NCBI GenBank assembly: GCA_030151865.1
Contig: JASLCK010000416.1
Location: forward strand, 1 to 14,720
Length of the DNA: 14,720 nucleotides
Source: Rhodospirillaceae bacterium
Lineage (GTDB): Bacteria; Pseudomonadota; Alphaproteobacteria; Rhodospirillales; Magnetospirillaceae
Direction of reading: 5' to 3'
Position numbers and translations under genes: made by a program
Notes under the pieces: generated by a model
Seen by the model: only the letters and a program-made list of their open reading frames with translations
The model's database searches: none
Told to the model about the DNA's origin: nothing
Shown here: piece after piece, positions 1-6,169 of the stretch
Layout: each line of letters opens with the position of its first letter
How positions within the stretch are numbered: the stretch's first letter is position 1

Positions 1-1384
1 AATTGGTGATCTGGCCGTTGCCGGTCCCGGTCAGCAGCGCGGTGCCGCCAGTGGATTTGACCGTTCCGGAATTGTTGAAGACGTTGGTGGTGCCGTCCAG
101 ATAAACGCCGTGGCTGGTGGCGTTGACCGTGCCGCTATTGGTGACGGTGATGGTGCCGCTGGTGGTCGTGCCGCTGGCATTGGTATCGTGGACCGTATCG
201 ATGCTGCCGGTACCGCTGCCGCTGCCTGCGAAGATCCCCGACAGACCGGTCAGGCTGCCGTTGTTGGTAATGGTGATTGCCCCGCTTGGGGTGTGGCCGA
301 CGATGGCGGCATCATAAGCCGATGTGATGTCCCCCGTCGCGGTGTTGGTGATGGTGACATCGCCTGCGGTGCTGGCCATGGCGCGCAAGCCGGAATAGCC
401 GATGCCCGCGCCGCCGGTGCTGGCCGCCTGGGTGGCGCTGACGACACCCGAATTGGTGATGGTGGCGTTGCCGTTGGTCGAGGTTTGGGCAACGATGGCG
501 TTGCGATCGCCCGAAGTGGCCGCCCCGCTGTTGATGACGGTGGCGTCGCCGTAATTGGACCAGGCGACCAAAGCCTGACGGGTGACGGAATAGACCGTGC
601 CGGAATTGGTGATGATCGACAGGCCGTTGTAATCGATGGACCGTGCTCCGGCCTGAGTGGCGGTAACGGTGCCGGTGTTGTTGATGCTGACGGTCTTGGC
701 CGGGCCGGTGACGCTGAGCACATTCAGGTTGGCGTCCATCACGGTGGAATCGTGATTGCCGTCGGCATAAAGGCCGCGCCCATTGACTGTGACGCTGCCG
801 CGATTGGTGACGCTGACCCCGCCCAGATTGGTGCTGCCGGTGACGCCATCGGCGGCCCCCACCAATGGGTTGTCGCTGCCGTCGACGCCGGTGACATGGA
901 CGGTGGCGCTGCTGTCGATGGTGATGTTGCCCGACGTTTCGCTGCGCGCCCAGATGCCGCCGCCATACCCGGCCACGGCGGTGATGTTGACGCCGCTGCC
1001 TGCGGTGATGCTGACATCCTGATGGGCTAAGGCGGTTTTCAGGGTGACGGTGTTGCCGCCGCTGAGACCGCTGTTGCCGGACGGATTGTTCAGGGTGGTG
1101 GCGCCCGTGATGATCAGGTTCTGCACATAGGTGCCTGTGGCGCTGTCGCCGGGGGTGTAATAAATCCCCTTGGAGGTCACCCCATCGACCGTCAGGGTCG
1201 AGGTGCCGGTATTGGGCGCAACCAGAATGCCGTTGGCGTCGCATTGGGTGATGCTGGCGTTATTGGCGGTGCATCCGGCCATGGCGGCGGGGGCGTATGT
1301 CAGTGCCGCCGCGACGCAGCCCGCATATCCGGCCAAACGCGCCAGAGTGTCGGAAATCCGCGTCAAACGGTATGCTTTTGTCAT
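1..1384 (-). CDS. Secreted beta-helix repeat protein, probable autotransporter/adhesin (N-terminal part, runs off the left edge)
   Basis: An open frame of 461 codons starts at ATG 1384-1382 and has no stop before base 1. The start is preceded by a purine run (GGGGGGA, about 6-12 nt upstream). Residues 1-36 look like a signal peptide: a basic n-region, a hydrophobic stretch near 17-30 and a cleavage site after APAAMA, with Cys38 and Cys48 just after it. From about residue 150 the protein is Gly/Ser/Thr/Asn-rich and almost Lys-free. It repeats short rungs such as ITNSGTV, ITITNNGSL, ITVTNSGTV and FNNSGTV every 20-30 residues, as in parallel beta-helix passenger domains of type V secreted proteins. 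The C-terminal beta-barrel that would prove an autotransporter lies outside the window, so a two-partner-secretion or other repeat adhesin is also possible. MAGC at 35-38 resembles a lipobox only loosely. The role (adhesion, biofilm) is inferred from fold only. Confidence 0.8.
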   Translation of the reverse strand, partial: MTKAYRLTRISDTLARLAGYAGCVAAALTYAPAAMAGCTANNASITQCDANGILVAPNTGTSTLTVDGVTSKGIYYTPGDSATGTYVQNLIITGATTLNNPSGNSGLSGGNTVTLKTALAHQDVSITAGSGVNITAVAGYGGGIWARSETSGNITIDSSATVHVTGVDGSDNPLVGAADGVTGSTNLGGVSVTNRGSVTVNGRGLYADGNHDSTVMDANLNVLSVTGPAKTVSINNTGTVTATQAGARSIDYNGLSIITNSGTVYSVTRQALVAWSNYGDATVINSGAATSGDRNAIVAQTSTNGNATITNSGVVSATQAASTGGAGIGYSGLRAMASTAGDVTITNTATGDITSAYDAAIVGHTPSGAITITNNGSLTGLSGIFAGSGSGTGSIDTVHDTNASGTTTSGTITVTNSGTVNATSHGVYLDGTTNVFNNSGTVKSTGGTALLTGTGNGQITN

Positions 1385-1420
1385 ATCGAGTCCCCCCGCC
1401 CTAAAAATCAGACCAACGCG

Positions 1421-1438
1421 GCATATAAAATTATATGC
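1421..1438 (-). promoter_or_regulatory. Inverted repeat containing a consensus -10 box, probable adhesin promoter
   Basis: GCATATAA and TTATATGC form 8-bp arms around two bases. Read on the minus strand, the right arm contains TATAAT (plus-strand 1430-1435), a perfect -10 hexamer about 46 bases upstream of the adhesin start. No good -35 hexamer sits 16-18 bases further upstream, so the promoter may depend on an activator, or the dyad may be an operator overlapping the -10 box. Confidence 0.4.
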
Positions 1439-1551
1439 AGATAATCTGTATGCGCGTTTACCTATTACTTTCGACCAAAGTATGAAGGCTATTAGGTGGT
1501 TTACAGGGAGACTGTCATTTCGTCAATAAAGGCGATGATTTTGACTTTATT

Positions 1552-1569
1552 AACATTGTGTACAATGTT
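1552..1569. promoter_or_regulatory. 18-bp inverted repeat, operator candidate
   Basis: AACATTGT and ACAATGTT are perfect 8-bp arms separated by GT. The site is about 170 bases upstream of the adhesin start and in AT-rich DNA. Its size and symmetry suit a dimeric helix-turn-helix repressor or activator. It is too short and AT-rich, and lacks a T-tract, to be a terminator. Confidence 0.35.
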
Positions 1570-1654
1570 GATGAATGTAAGATTTTGACAGTTTCAAGGT
1601 TTGGGGATTATTCACTTATTAAAGTGTTTATATTCCCCATATCTCGGCGTCCAA

Positions 1655-1688
1655 TAAAAAACACCGCAAACCCAAGGGCTTGCGGTGT
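1655..1688 (-). terminator. Rho-independent terminator of the MEMO-AMMECR1 gene
   Basis: ACACCGCAA (1661-1669) pairs with TTGCGGTGT (1680-1688), and CCC/GGG can pair further inside the loop. On the minus strand the stem is followed by six T residues (plus-strand A 1656-1661). It lies about 105 bases beyond the stop codon at 1794, the right place and direction for that gene. Confidence 0.85.
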
Positions 1689-1793
1689 CCAAGACATGTT
1701 TGCGTTCCGGCGTCGCTCGGGCTGGCCGCATTTTTTGATTTGGCTTCAACAGATCGAAAAACGCTCGAACGTGATGCTGGCAAGGGGGCTGGG

Positions 1794-3161
1794 CTATTTC
1801 ATCTCGACGGCGTGAAAGCGTAGCGCCCGGAAACGGGGTGACCAGTGATCGGCGGGCAGTCCGGCTTTTTGCTTGAGCTGATGCAGAAAGTCCCGTGGTT
1901 CGGGCAGAACCTCCCAGACAGCGGGCAAAAACAGCGCGCGCTGCGGGCCGTCCTCGATGATCAGGCCGTCTTCATGGGGGCGCAGTTGCGCCAACAAATC
2001 GGCTTCGTCCCTGACCTTCATCGGTTCGGGCGGGGTCAGGACCGAGACGGACAGATCGGTGCCGGGCCATTCCTCGGCGGTCAGGGGGCGGAAGCGGGGA
2101 TCCTTCAGGGCAGCCTTGACGGCGTTGTCGGCCACATCTTCCAACAGGGGCCGCCAGGCTTGCGGCGATCCGATGCAGCCGCGCAATGCGCCGTTCTGCT
2201 TCAAGGTGACAAAGGCCGCGCCGGGGCTGCGCAGTTCGACGGGCAGATCGCCCGACAGCACCAGCTTGCTTTCGCCGCGCAAGGCCGCATCGATGGCGGC
2301 GCGGGCCAGAGCCAGCAGGGTGGGGCCGTGTTGGCTGACGTCATGGGGTGCGGGTGGTTCGACAAAGCTCCAGGCGCCATAGCCGACCACTTTGTCGCGC
2401 GGTCCGGCGGTGTCGCCCGACGTGCGCAGATCGACGGTTTCCACCGTCATGCCGTGACGTTGGGCCTGCAACAGCAGCCCAGCGACGGGAATGCGTCCGC
2501 AGGCTTGGTCAGGCTCCAACGCGGTTGCATCCAGCCGTTCGATGGCGGCGCGGGTGCGGGCGTCGGTCTGGCGGGCCAGATCATAGCTTTGATAATGGGA
2601 CAGGTCGGAACTGATGACGATCAGGGTTTCCGGTCCGCCCCACAGGGCTTCCAGGACCGTAGCCACCTGGGCGGGCGGGGCGTCACCCACCACCAGCGGC
2701 ACCAGTTCGAACGGCCCCAGCACGGTTTGCAGGAAGGGCAGATGGACTTCCAGGCTGTGTTCCTGAAGATGGGCGGCGTCCAGCCAGCCGACATTGGGCA
2801 GGCGCGCCACCGCCGCCAAAGCGTCGCGGTCGATGGGGATGTCGCCCAGCGGAGTCCGCCAGGTGAGCGCCGTGCTGGCGGCAATGCCGGAAAAGCCGAC
2901 CCGATGGCTGGGGCCGACCAGCACCACCCGGCGGACCTTGCCCCACAGCGGACGCAGTCTGGCATAGATGCTGGCGGCGATCGGGCCGGAATAGATATAG
3001 CCCGCATGGGGGGCGATGATCGCCTTGGGCAAGGGGCCGTTGTGCGCGGGCGCGCCGTCCAGCAGACTTTGCACATGGGCGGCCAGCCGGTCGCGGTCGG
3101 CTTCATAGAATTGCCCGGCGACGGCGGGCAGACGAAGGGACGTCAGGGGTTCGGCGGACAT
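1794..3161 (-). CDS. MEMO-AMMECR1 fusion protein (AmmeMemoRadiSam system proteins B and A in one chain)
   Basis: 455 aa. The ATG at 3161 has GAGGTG about 6 nt upstream. Residues ~5-268 form a MEMO domain, a fold related to extradiol dioxygenases. Visible motifs are APHAGYIYSG (His52), GPSHR (His86), EHSLEVH (His135, His140), SSDLSHY (His189) and CGRIP (Cys221). His52, His86 and Cys221 match the metal ligands described for human MEMO1 (His49, His81, Cys244). Residues ~275-455 form an AMMECR1 domain with its LRGCIG signature at 326-331 (Cys329). In many bacteria these are separate proteins A and B of a set that also has a radical SAM enzyme. That enzyme is not in this window. The cellular reaction is not established; a redox or metal-dependent role is inference. 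The gene has its own likely promoter and terminator, so it seems monocistronic. Confidence 0.9.
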   Translation of the reverse strand: MSAEPLTSLRLPAVAGQFYEADRDRLAAHVQSLLDGAPAHNGPLPKAIIAPHAGYIYSGPIAASIYARLRPLWGKVRRVVLVGPSHRVGFSGIAASTALTWRTPLGDIPIDRDALAAVARLPNVGWLDAAHLQEHSLEVHLPFLQTVLGPFELVPLVVGDAPPAQVATVLEALWGGPETLIVISSDLSHYQSYDLARQTDARTRAAIERLDATALEPDQACGRIPVAGLLLQAQRHGMTVETVDLRTSGDTAGPRDKVVGYGAWSFVEPPAPHDVSQHGPTLLALARAAIDAALRGESKLVLSGDLPVELRSPGAAFVTLKQNGALRGCIGSPQAWRPLLEDVADNAVKAALKDPRFRPLTAEEWPGTDLSVSVLTPPEPMKVRDEADLLAQLRPHEDGLIIEDGPQRALFLPAVWEVLPEPRDFLHQLKQKAGLPADHWSPRFRALRFHAVEMK

Positions 3162-3187
3162 GGCGCACCTCGGCTTATGACGGTCCT

Positions 3188-3196
3188 ACTATACCA
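3188..3196 (-). promoter_or_regulatory. Extended -10 promoter of the MEMO-AMMECR1 gene
   Basis: On the minus strand TGG-TATAGT forms an extended -10 element 27-35 bases upstream of the ATG at 3161. Transcription from it would give a leader of about 20 bases that still contains the GAGGTG ribosome binding site. No clear -35 hexamer is present, as is common for extended -10 promoters. Confidence 0.5.
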
Positions 3197-3232
3197 TTGT
3201 CCGTATGACGAATGGCAGTCGACAAAGGGACA

Positions 3233-4393
3233 TCATCCGGCTGTCGGAGTGATGATCCCGGTGACCATGGCGACGAACTGCGCCAGCCCGAACAGGCTGA
3301 TCAGCAGCGCCCCGCCCAGGGCCGCCAGTTTGCGGGCGCGTCGGGCCAGAACTTCGTCGCGTTCGCCCAGATGGGCTGCCGCCCGCTGCATGCCCAACCC
3401 GCCCAGGCTGATGACCGAAACGGTGATGGCCACGCCCAGGCCCATGGCCAGGGTGGACAGAACGCCGATCCACAACAACCCGTTGGTCAGGGTGAACAGC
3501 AAAACCAGGATCGCCCCGGAACAGGGCCGCAAGCCCACCGCCGCCCCTGTGCTCAGCACCTGCCACACTTCGCGCCGCTGTTCGCTCCGATGGTCGTGGG
3601 TGCCGTGATCGTGATGGTGTTCATGATGGTGGTGCCCGCCGTCATGGTGATGACCGCAGCCGCAGCCGCCGTGATCGTGGCCGCAGTTTTCCCCATGGTC
3701 ATGCTGGTGGGCGTGCTCATGATCATGGCCGCAGACATGGCCTTCCTGCCCGTGGTCATGATCGCAGCAGACCCGCCCGGTGATGACGCCCCAGGCCATC
3801 CACAGCCCGATCAGGGCAATGACGGCATAGCTGGCTTCTTCCAGCCAGGCGGCGTGATTCAAAATGTCCTGGGTGGTGGATTTGAACAGCGCCGCCAATC
3901 CGCCCACCAGCACGATGGCCGACAGGGATTGCACCATGGCCGAGGTCAGGCTCATCAGCAGGCCGTGGGAAATGCGGGCGCGGCGCGTCAGAAAGTATCC
4001 GCCCACCACCACCTTGCCATGGCCCGGCCCGACGGCGTGGAACACCCCATACAGAAACGACAGACTGATGATGGCAAGGGCCGGTCCCCAGGTGTCGCCG
4101 TGGCGGGCCAGCCGCAGCTGGGCGCGCAAATCGTTGTTCAGTCTGATCTGCACCGCCATGGCGTCGGCCAACAGACTGCGCAAGGGGGCGGGCAGCAACT
4201 GGGCAGCGGCGGGAGATTGAGGCTGGGCTTGATCGGTTGCCGCCTGATCGGCGGGCGGGGCCGCCGTTTGGCTTTGTTCCGTCGCTTGCGGCTTGCCGAA
4301 ATAATCGGCGGCTGGGGCAGGGGCTGCGGTCAGCAGCAACGCCGCCAGCAGCGCGGACCAGGATATCAGGCGAACAAAGCGGGGTTTCAGCAT
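3233..4393 (-). CDS. NicO/RcnA-type nickel/cobalt transporter with a His/Cys-rich loop
   Basis: 386 aa from ATG 4393; the frame extends further upstream, but that stretch lies inside the preceding gene and has no family features. Residues 1-29 look like a signal sequence or first membrane helix. A Pro/Gln/Ala-rich stretch follows (about 35-70). Membrane segments lie near 104-120, 145-170, 187-205, 282-302, 305-332 and 358-380. The family signatures are HAVGPGHGK (119-127) and GLRPCSGA (287-294). Between them, residues 209-268 hold 24 His and 6 Cys, a likely cytosolic or periplasmic metal-binding loop. NicO-family proteins move Ni2+ or Co2+ across the inner membrane, and RcnA-like members export them. 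Direction and metal cannot be read from sequence. It overlaps the DUF1007 gene by 7 bases, which implies translational coupling. Confidence 0.9.
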   Translation of the reverse strand: MLKPRFVRLISWSALLAALLLTAAPAPAADYFGKPQATEQSQTAAPPADQAATDQAQPQSPAAAQLLPAPLRSLLADAMAVQIRLNNDLRAQLRLARHGDTWGPALAIISLSFLYGVFHAVGPGHGKVVVGGYFLTRRARISHGLLMSLTSAMVQSLSAIVLVGGLAALFKSTTQDILNHAAWLEEASYAVIALIGLWMAWGVITGRVCCDHDHGQEGHVCGHDHEHAHQHDHGENCGHDHGGCGCGHHHDGGHHHHEHHHDHGTHDHRSEQRREVWQVLSTGAAVGLRPCSGAILVLLFTLTNGLLWIGVLSTLAMGLGVAITVSVISLGGLGMQRAAAHLGERDEVLARRARKLAALGGALLISLFGLAQFVAMVTGIITPTAG

Positions 4394-4983
4394 GACACTT
4401 TCACCGTCTGCGGGTTGATCGAGCCGTAATAAATCGGATGGTCCGCATCCTCGACGATCTGGGCCTTGCAGCCCGCCGCGCCGTTGCCTTGCAGAACCGG
4501 GCTTTTGCCTTTCAGGGGGCCGACATCGACATAATAGCTGTCGTCCCAAATACCGACGGCGACCGCGCCCGCATGGGGATCGACCGGTTGCGGCAAGGGC
4601 AGGGTAAAGCGGTAGCGCAATTGATCGCCTTCCAGGCTGGGCACGAAGTCCTTGGCTTCCACCCCCAGCTTGACCGGCTTGCCGCCCGCCCAGACATGGG
4701 TGAAATAGTCATAGCCCTTCAGGTTGGAAAAGGCCGATTGGCGCAGTTTCGCCACCTCTCCCGCCGTAAAGGGGGCGTTGCCTTTGTGATGCGCCACATC
4801 GTTCATGACGCTGGTGGTGAATTCGTCGTCGAACAGCCAATCCTGCTGCAGGGCGCTGATCTTGCCGTTGTCGAACAGCAGGGTCAGTTGATAATCCACC
4901 CAGACATGGGGGTGTGCCAGCGCCGGGGCGGCACAGGCCAGGCAAAGCGGCGCGGCAAGGGCAAGGAACCGGAAACGCGGCAT
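4387..4983 (-). CDS. DUF1007 family periplasmic protein, partner of the NicO transporter
   Basis: 198 aa from ATG 4983. A longer form from TTG 5019 would add 12 residues; neither start has a strong ribosome binding site, and a weak CAAGG lies before the TTG. Residues 1-23 are a signal peptide ending ACAAPALA, so the mature protein would begin HPHVWVDY, the typical DUF1007 N-terminus. The His residues at its very start could bind a metal ion. Two Cys near the C-terminus (in GAAGCKAQ and KVSC) could form a disulfide. DUF1007 proteins are often encoded next to NicO or other metal transporters, and this gene overlaps the NicO gene downstream. A periplasmic metal-handling role in that transport is inference. 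The opposite start of the DUF4197 gene is about 140 bases away. Confidence 0.85.
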   Translation of the reverse strand: MPRFRFLALAAPLCLACAAPALAHPHVWVDYQLTLLFDNGKISALQQDWLFDDEFTTSVMNDVAHHKGNAPFTAGEVAKLRQSAFSNLKGYDYFTHVWAGGKPVKLGVEAKDFVPSLEGDQLRYRFTLPLPQPVDPHAGAVAVGIWDDSYYVDVGPLKGKSPVLQGNGAAGCKAQIVEDADHPIYYGSINPQTVKVSC

Positions 4984-5078
4984 CGGAAAACAACCCGGAC
5001 GGGAGAAGCGAAATCGCAACGCCCCGACCTTGCCAGGAAATTAAGGCGAATGCATGGCCTGTTTGCGGTTTAAGAGCA

Positions 5079-5094
5079 TGGTATGCTGACGTCA
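5079..5094 (+). promoter_or_regulatory. Extended -10 promoter of the DUF4197 gene, overlapped by small palindromes
   Basis: TGG-TATGCT (5079-5087) fits an extended -10 element 34 bases upstream of the ATG at 5121. No good -35 box is seen. The -10 box lies in a dyad, AGCAT-GGT-ATGCT (5075-5087), and is directly followed by the perfect 8-bp palindrome TGACGTCA (5087-5094), so a regulator could bind here. Confidence 0.4.
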
Positions 5095-5107
5095 ACAGAT
5101 CACGGAT

Positions 5108-5112
5108 AAGGA
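5108..5112 (+). promoter_or_regulatory. Ribosome binding site fixing the DUF4197 start
   Basis: AAGGA ends 8 bases before ATG 5121. It favours that start over the in-frame ATG at 5112, which overlaps the site, and over the upstream frame that extends back to 4914. Confidence 0.7.
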
Positions 5113-5120
5113 TGAGGTTT

Positions 5121-5921
5121 ATGCAGAAGCGTTTTTGGCCGCTGGCGGCCCTGTCGCTGTTGGTTGCGGCCCCGGCGATGGGGCAAAACCTGATGGATCT
5201 GGGCAAGGGGGCCTTGCAGCAGGAACTGGGCAAGGCGCTGCCCCAGGCCGGACAGAGCGGGCAGAGCGGCCAGACCTCCTCGGCCAGCGGCGGGACGCTG
5301 GGGTCGTCGTTGAGCTCGGGGGAAATCGGCGCGGGCCTTAAAGACGCCCTGAAGGTGGCGTCGGAACGGGTGACCTCGCGCCTGGGGGCGACCGATGGTT
5401 TCAATGCCGATCCGCGCGTCCATATTCCGCTGCCGGGCAAGCTGCAACTGGTGCAGCAGGGTCTGAAAGCGGCGGGGCAGGGCCAGATGCTCGACGATCT
5501 GGAACTGAAGCTGAACCGCGCCGCGGAAGAGGCGACGCCCAAGGCCAAGCAGATCTTCTTCGACGCGGTGTCACGCATGACCCTGGACGACGCCAAGGGC
5601 ATCCTGAACGGCCCGCAAGACGCCGCCACCCAGTACTTCAAGCGCACCATGACCCCGGACCTGAAGACCGCCATGCGCCCCGTGGTGGACAAGACCGTCA
5701 GCCAAAGCGGCGCGGTGCAGGCCTATCAGGGGGTGGCGCAGGCGGCGTCCTCGCTGCCGATGGTCGGGCAGTTGGCGGGCGATGGTCCGTCCATGCTGAC
5801 CGATCACGTGCTGGATGCGGCGTTGAGCGGCATCTTCACCTATCTGGGCGACGAGGAAGCGGCGATCCGCCAGAATCCCGCCAAGCGGTCCACCGAACTG
5901 TTGAAGAAACTGTTCCAGTAA
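5121..5921 (+). CDS. Exported DUF4197 domain protein
   Basis: 266 aa. Residues 1-21 form a signal peptide (basic MQKR, hydrophobic core, cleavage after APAMG). A Gly/Ser/Gln-rich linker (about 42-68, with GQSGQSGQ) follows. From about residue 69 to the end lies the DUF4197 region: AGLKDALKVASERV, FNADPRVHIPLP (His101) and an otherwise helical body. The C-terminal part includes KQIFFDAVSRMTLDDAKGIL, a DAATQYFKR segment and FTYLGDEEAAIRQNP. This order matches the family over its full usual length. The family has no assigned biochemical role that I know of; the protein is presumably periplasmic. It stands alone, with its own promoter and a strong terminator, and is divergent from the DUF1007/NicO pair. 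I see no evidence for a functional link to that pair. Confidence 0.88.
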   Translation: MQKRFWPLAALSLLVAAPAMGQNLMDLGKGALQQELGKALPQAGQSGQSGQTSSASGGTLGSSLSSGEIGAGLKDALKVASERVTSRLGATDGFNADPRVHIPLPGKLQLVQQGLKAAGQGQMLDDLELKLNRAAEEATPKAKQIFFDAVSRMTLDDAKGILNGPQDAATQYFKRTMTPDLKTAMRPVVDKTVSQSGAVQAYQGVAQAASSLPMVGQLAGDGPSMLTDHVLDAALSGIFTYLGDEEAAIRQNPAKRSTELLKKLFQ

Positions 5922-5936
5922 AGCCGGGTTCACGAA

Positions 5937-5978
5937 GCGCCCCCAAGGCTATAACGCCTTGGGGGCGCTTTATTTTTG
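5937..5978 (+). terminator. Strong rho-independent terminator of the DUF4197 gene
   Basis: GCGCCCCCAAGGC (5937-5949) pairs perfectly with GCCTTGGGGGCGC (5956-5968) around the 6-base loop TATAAC, followed by TTTATTTTTG. It starts 16 bases after the stop codon. Confidence 0.95.
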
Positions 5979-6023
5979 TGGATTGTATGGTGTTGATCGC
6001 CATGCATTCCGTACATTCGCAAT

Positions 6024-6059
6024 ATTGTATGCACACAATTGCCTTGATGTATGCATGCA
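6024..6059. promoter_or_regulatory. Repeat-rich upstream region of ccoG, possible FNR/CRP-family site
   Basis: This stretch is AT-richer than its surroundings. The octamer TGTATGCA occurs at 6026-6033 and again at 6048-6055, 22 bases (about two helical turns) apart. The first copy lies in the dyad ATTGT-N6-ACAAT (6024-6039). This contains TTG-N8-CAA, the outer half-sites of FNR/FixK/DNR-type boxes, but not the full TTGAT-N4-ATCAA. The second copy leads into the perfect palindrome TGCATGCA (6052-6059). Oxygen control of ccoG would fit, but the match is weak. Confidence 0.3.
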
Positions 6060-6169
6060 ATGGGACTAGTGTCCGCTCGACCTGCTGATTGTTGTCTCTG
6101 ATCCCTGTGCCGATGTCGCTGGTGCGGGGGACTGGATCGGCAGGCCTCGCAAGAGAGGGGAGCAGTTCC

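Larger units (their letters stand above)
1385..1793. other. AT-rich intergenic spacer between the adhesin gene and the MEMO-AMMECR1 gene
   Basis: About 400 bases without a credible gene, clearly AT-richer than the rest of the window, especially 1385-1660. It holds the leader and likely promoter of the leftward adhesin gene, two inverted repeats (1421-1438 and 1552-1569) and the terminator of the leftward MEMO-AMMECR1 gene (1655-1688). A TTGACA occurs at 1585-1590 on the plus strand, but no good -10 box or gene follows it. A plus-strand 85-codon frame from 1558 crosses the terminator and the end of the neighbouring gene and is not believed. Confidence 0.6.

Noticed and set aside
110..1030. Long plus-strand open frame (306 codons) opposite the adhesin gene
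   Set aside because: Its Gly/Ala/Asp-rich product is the antisense reading of the Asn/Thr/Gly repeat codons. The minus-strand frame has a signal peptide, a ribosome binding site and family-like rungs.
35..1384. Lipoprotein status of the adhesin based on MAGC at residues 35-38
   Set aside because: Met at the -3 position does not fit the usual lipobox, while APAAMA fits an ordinary signal peptidase site.
1585..1614. Plus-strand promoter starting with TTGACA
   Set aside because: The possible -10 sequences at 16-18 bases match only three of six, and no gene or clear RNA follows before the opposing gene.
1558..1815. Plus-strand 85-codon frame in the AT-rich spacer
   Set aside because: No ribosome binding site or recognisable domain; it spans the terminator at 1655-1688 and ends inside the opposite gene.
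1845..3608. Plus-strand 587-codon frame
   Set aside because: Lies antisense to the MEMO-AMMECR1 and NicO genes, both of which carry conserved motifs. Its product is low-complexity and matches no family.
4984..5120. Cobalamin or nickel riboswitch before the DUF1007/NicO genes
   Set aside because: The divergent gap is only about 137 bases, and I could not recognise a conserved riboswitch core or a convincing stem set.
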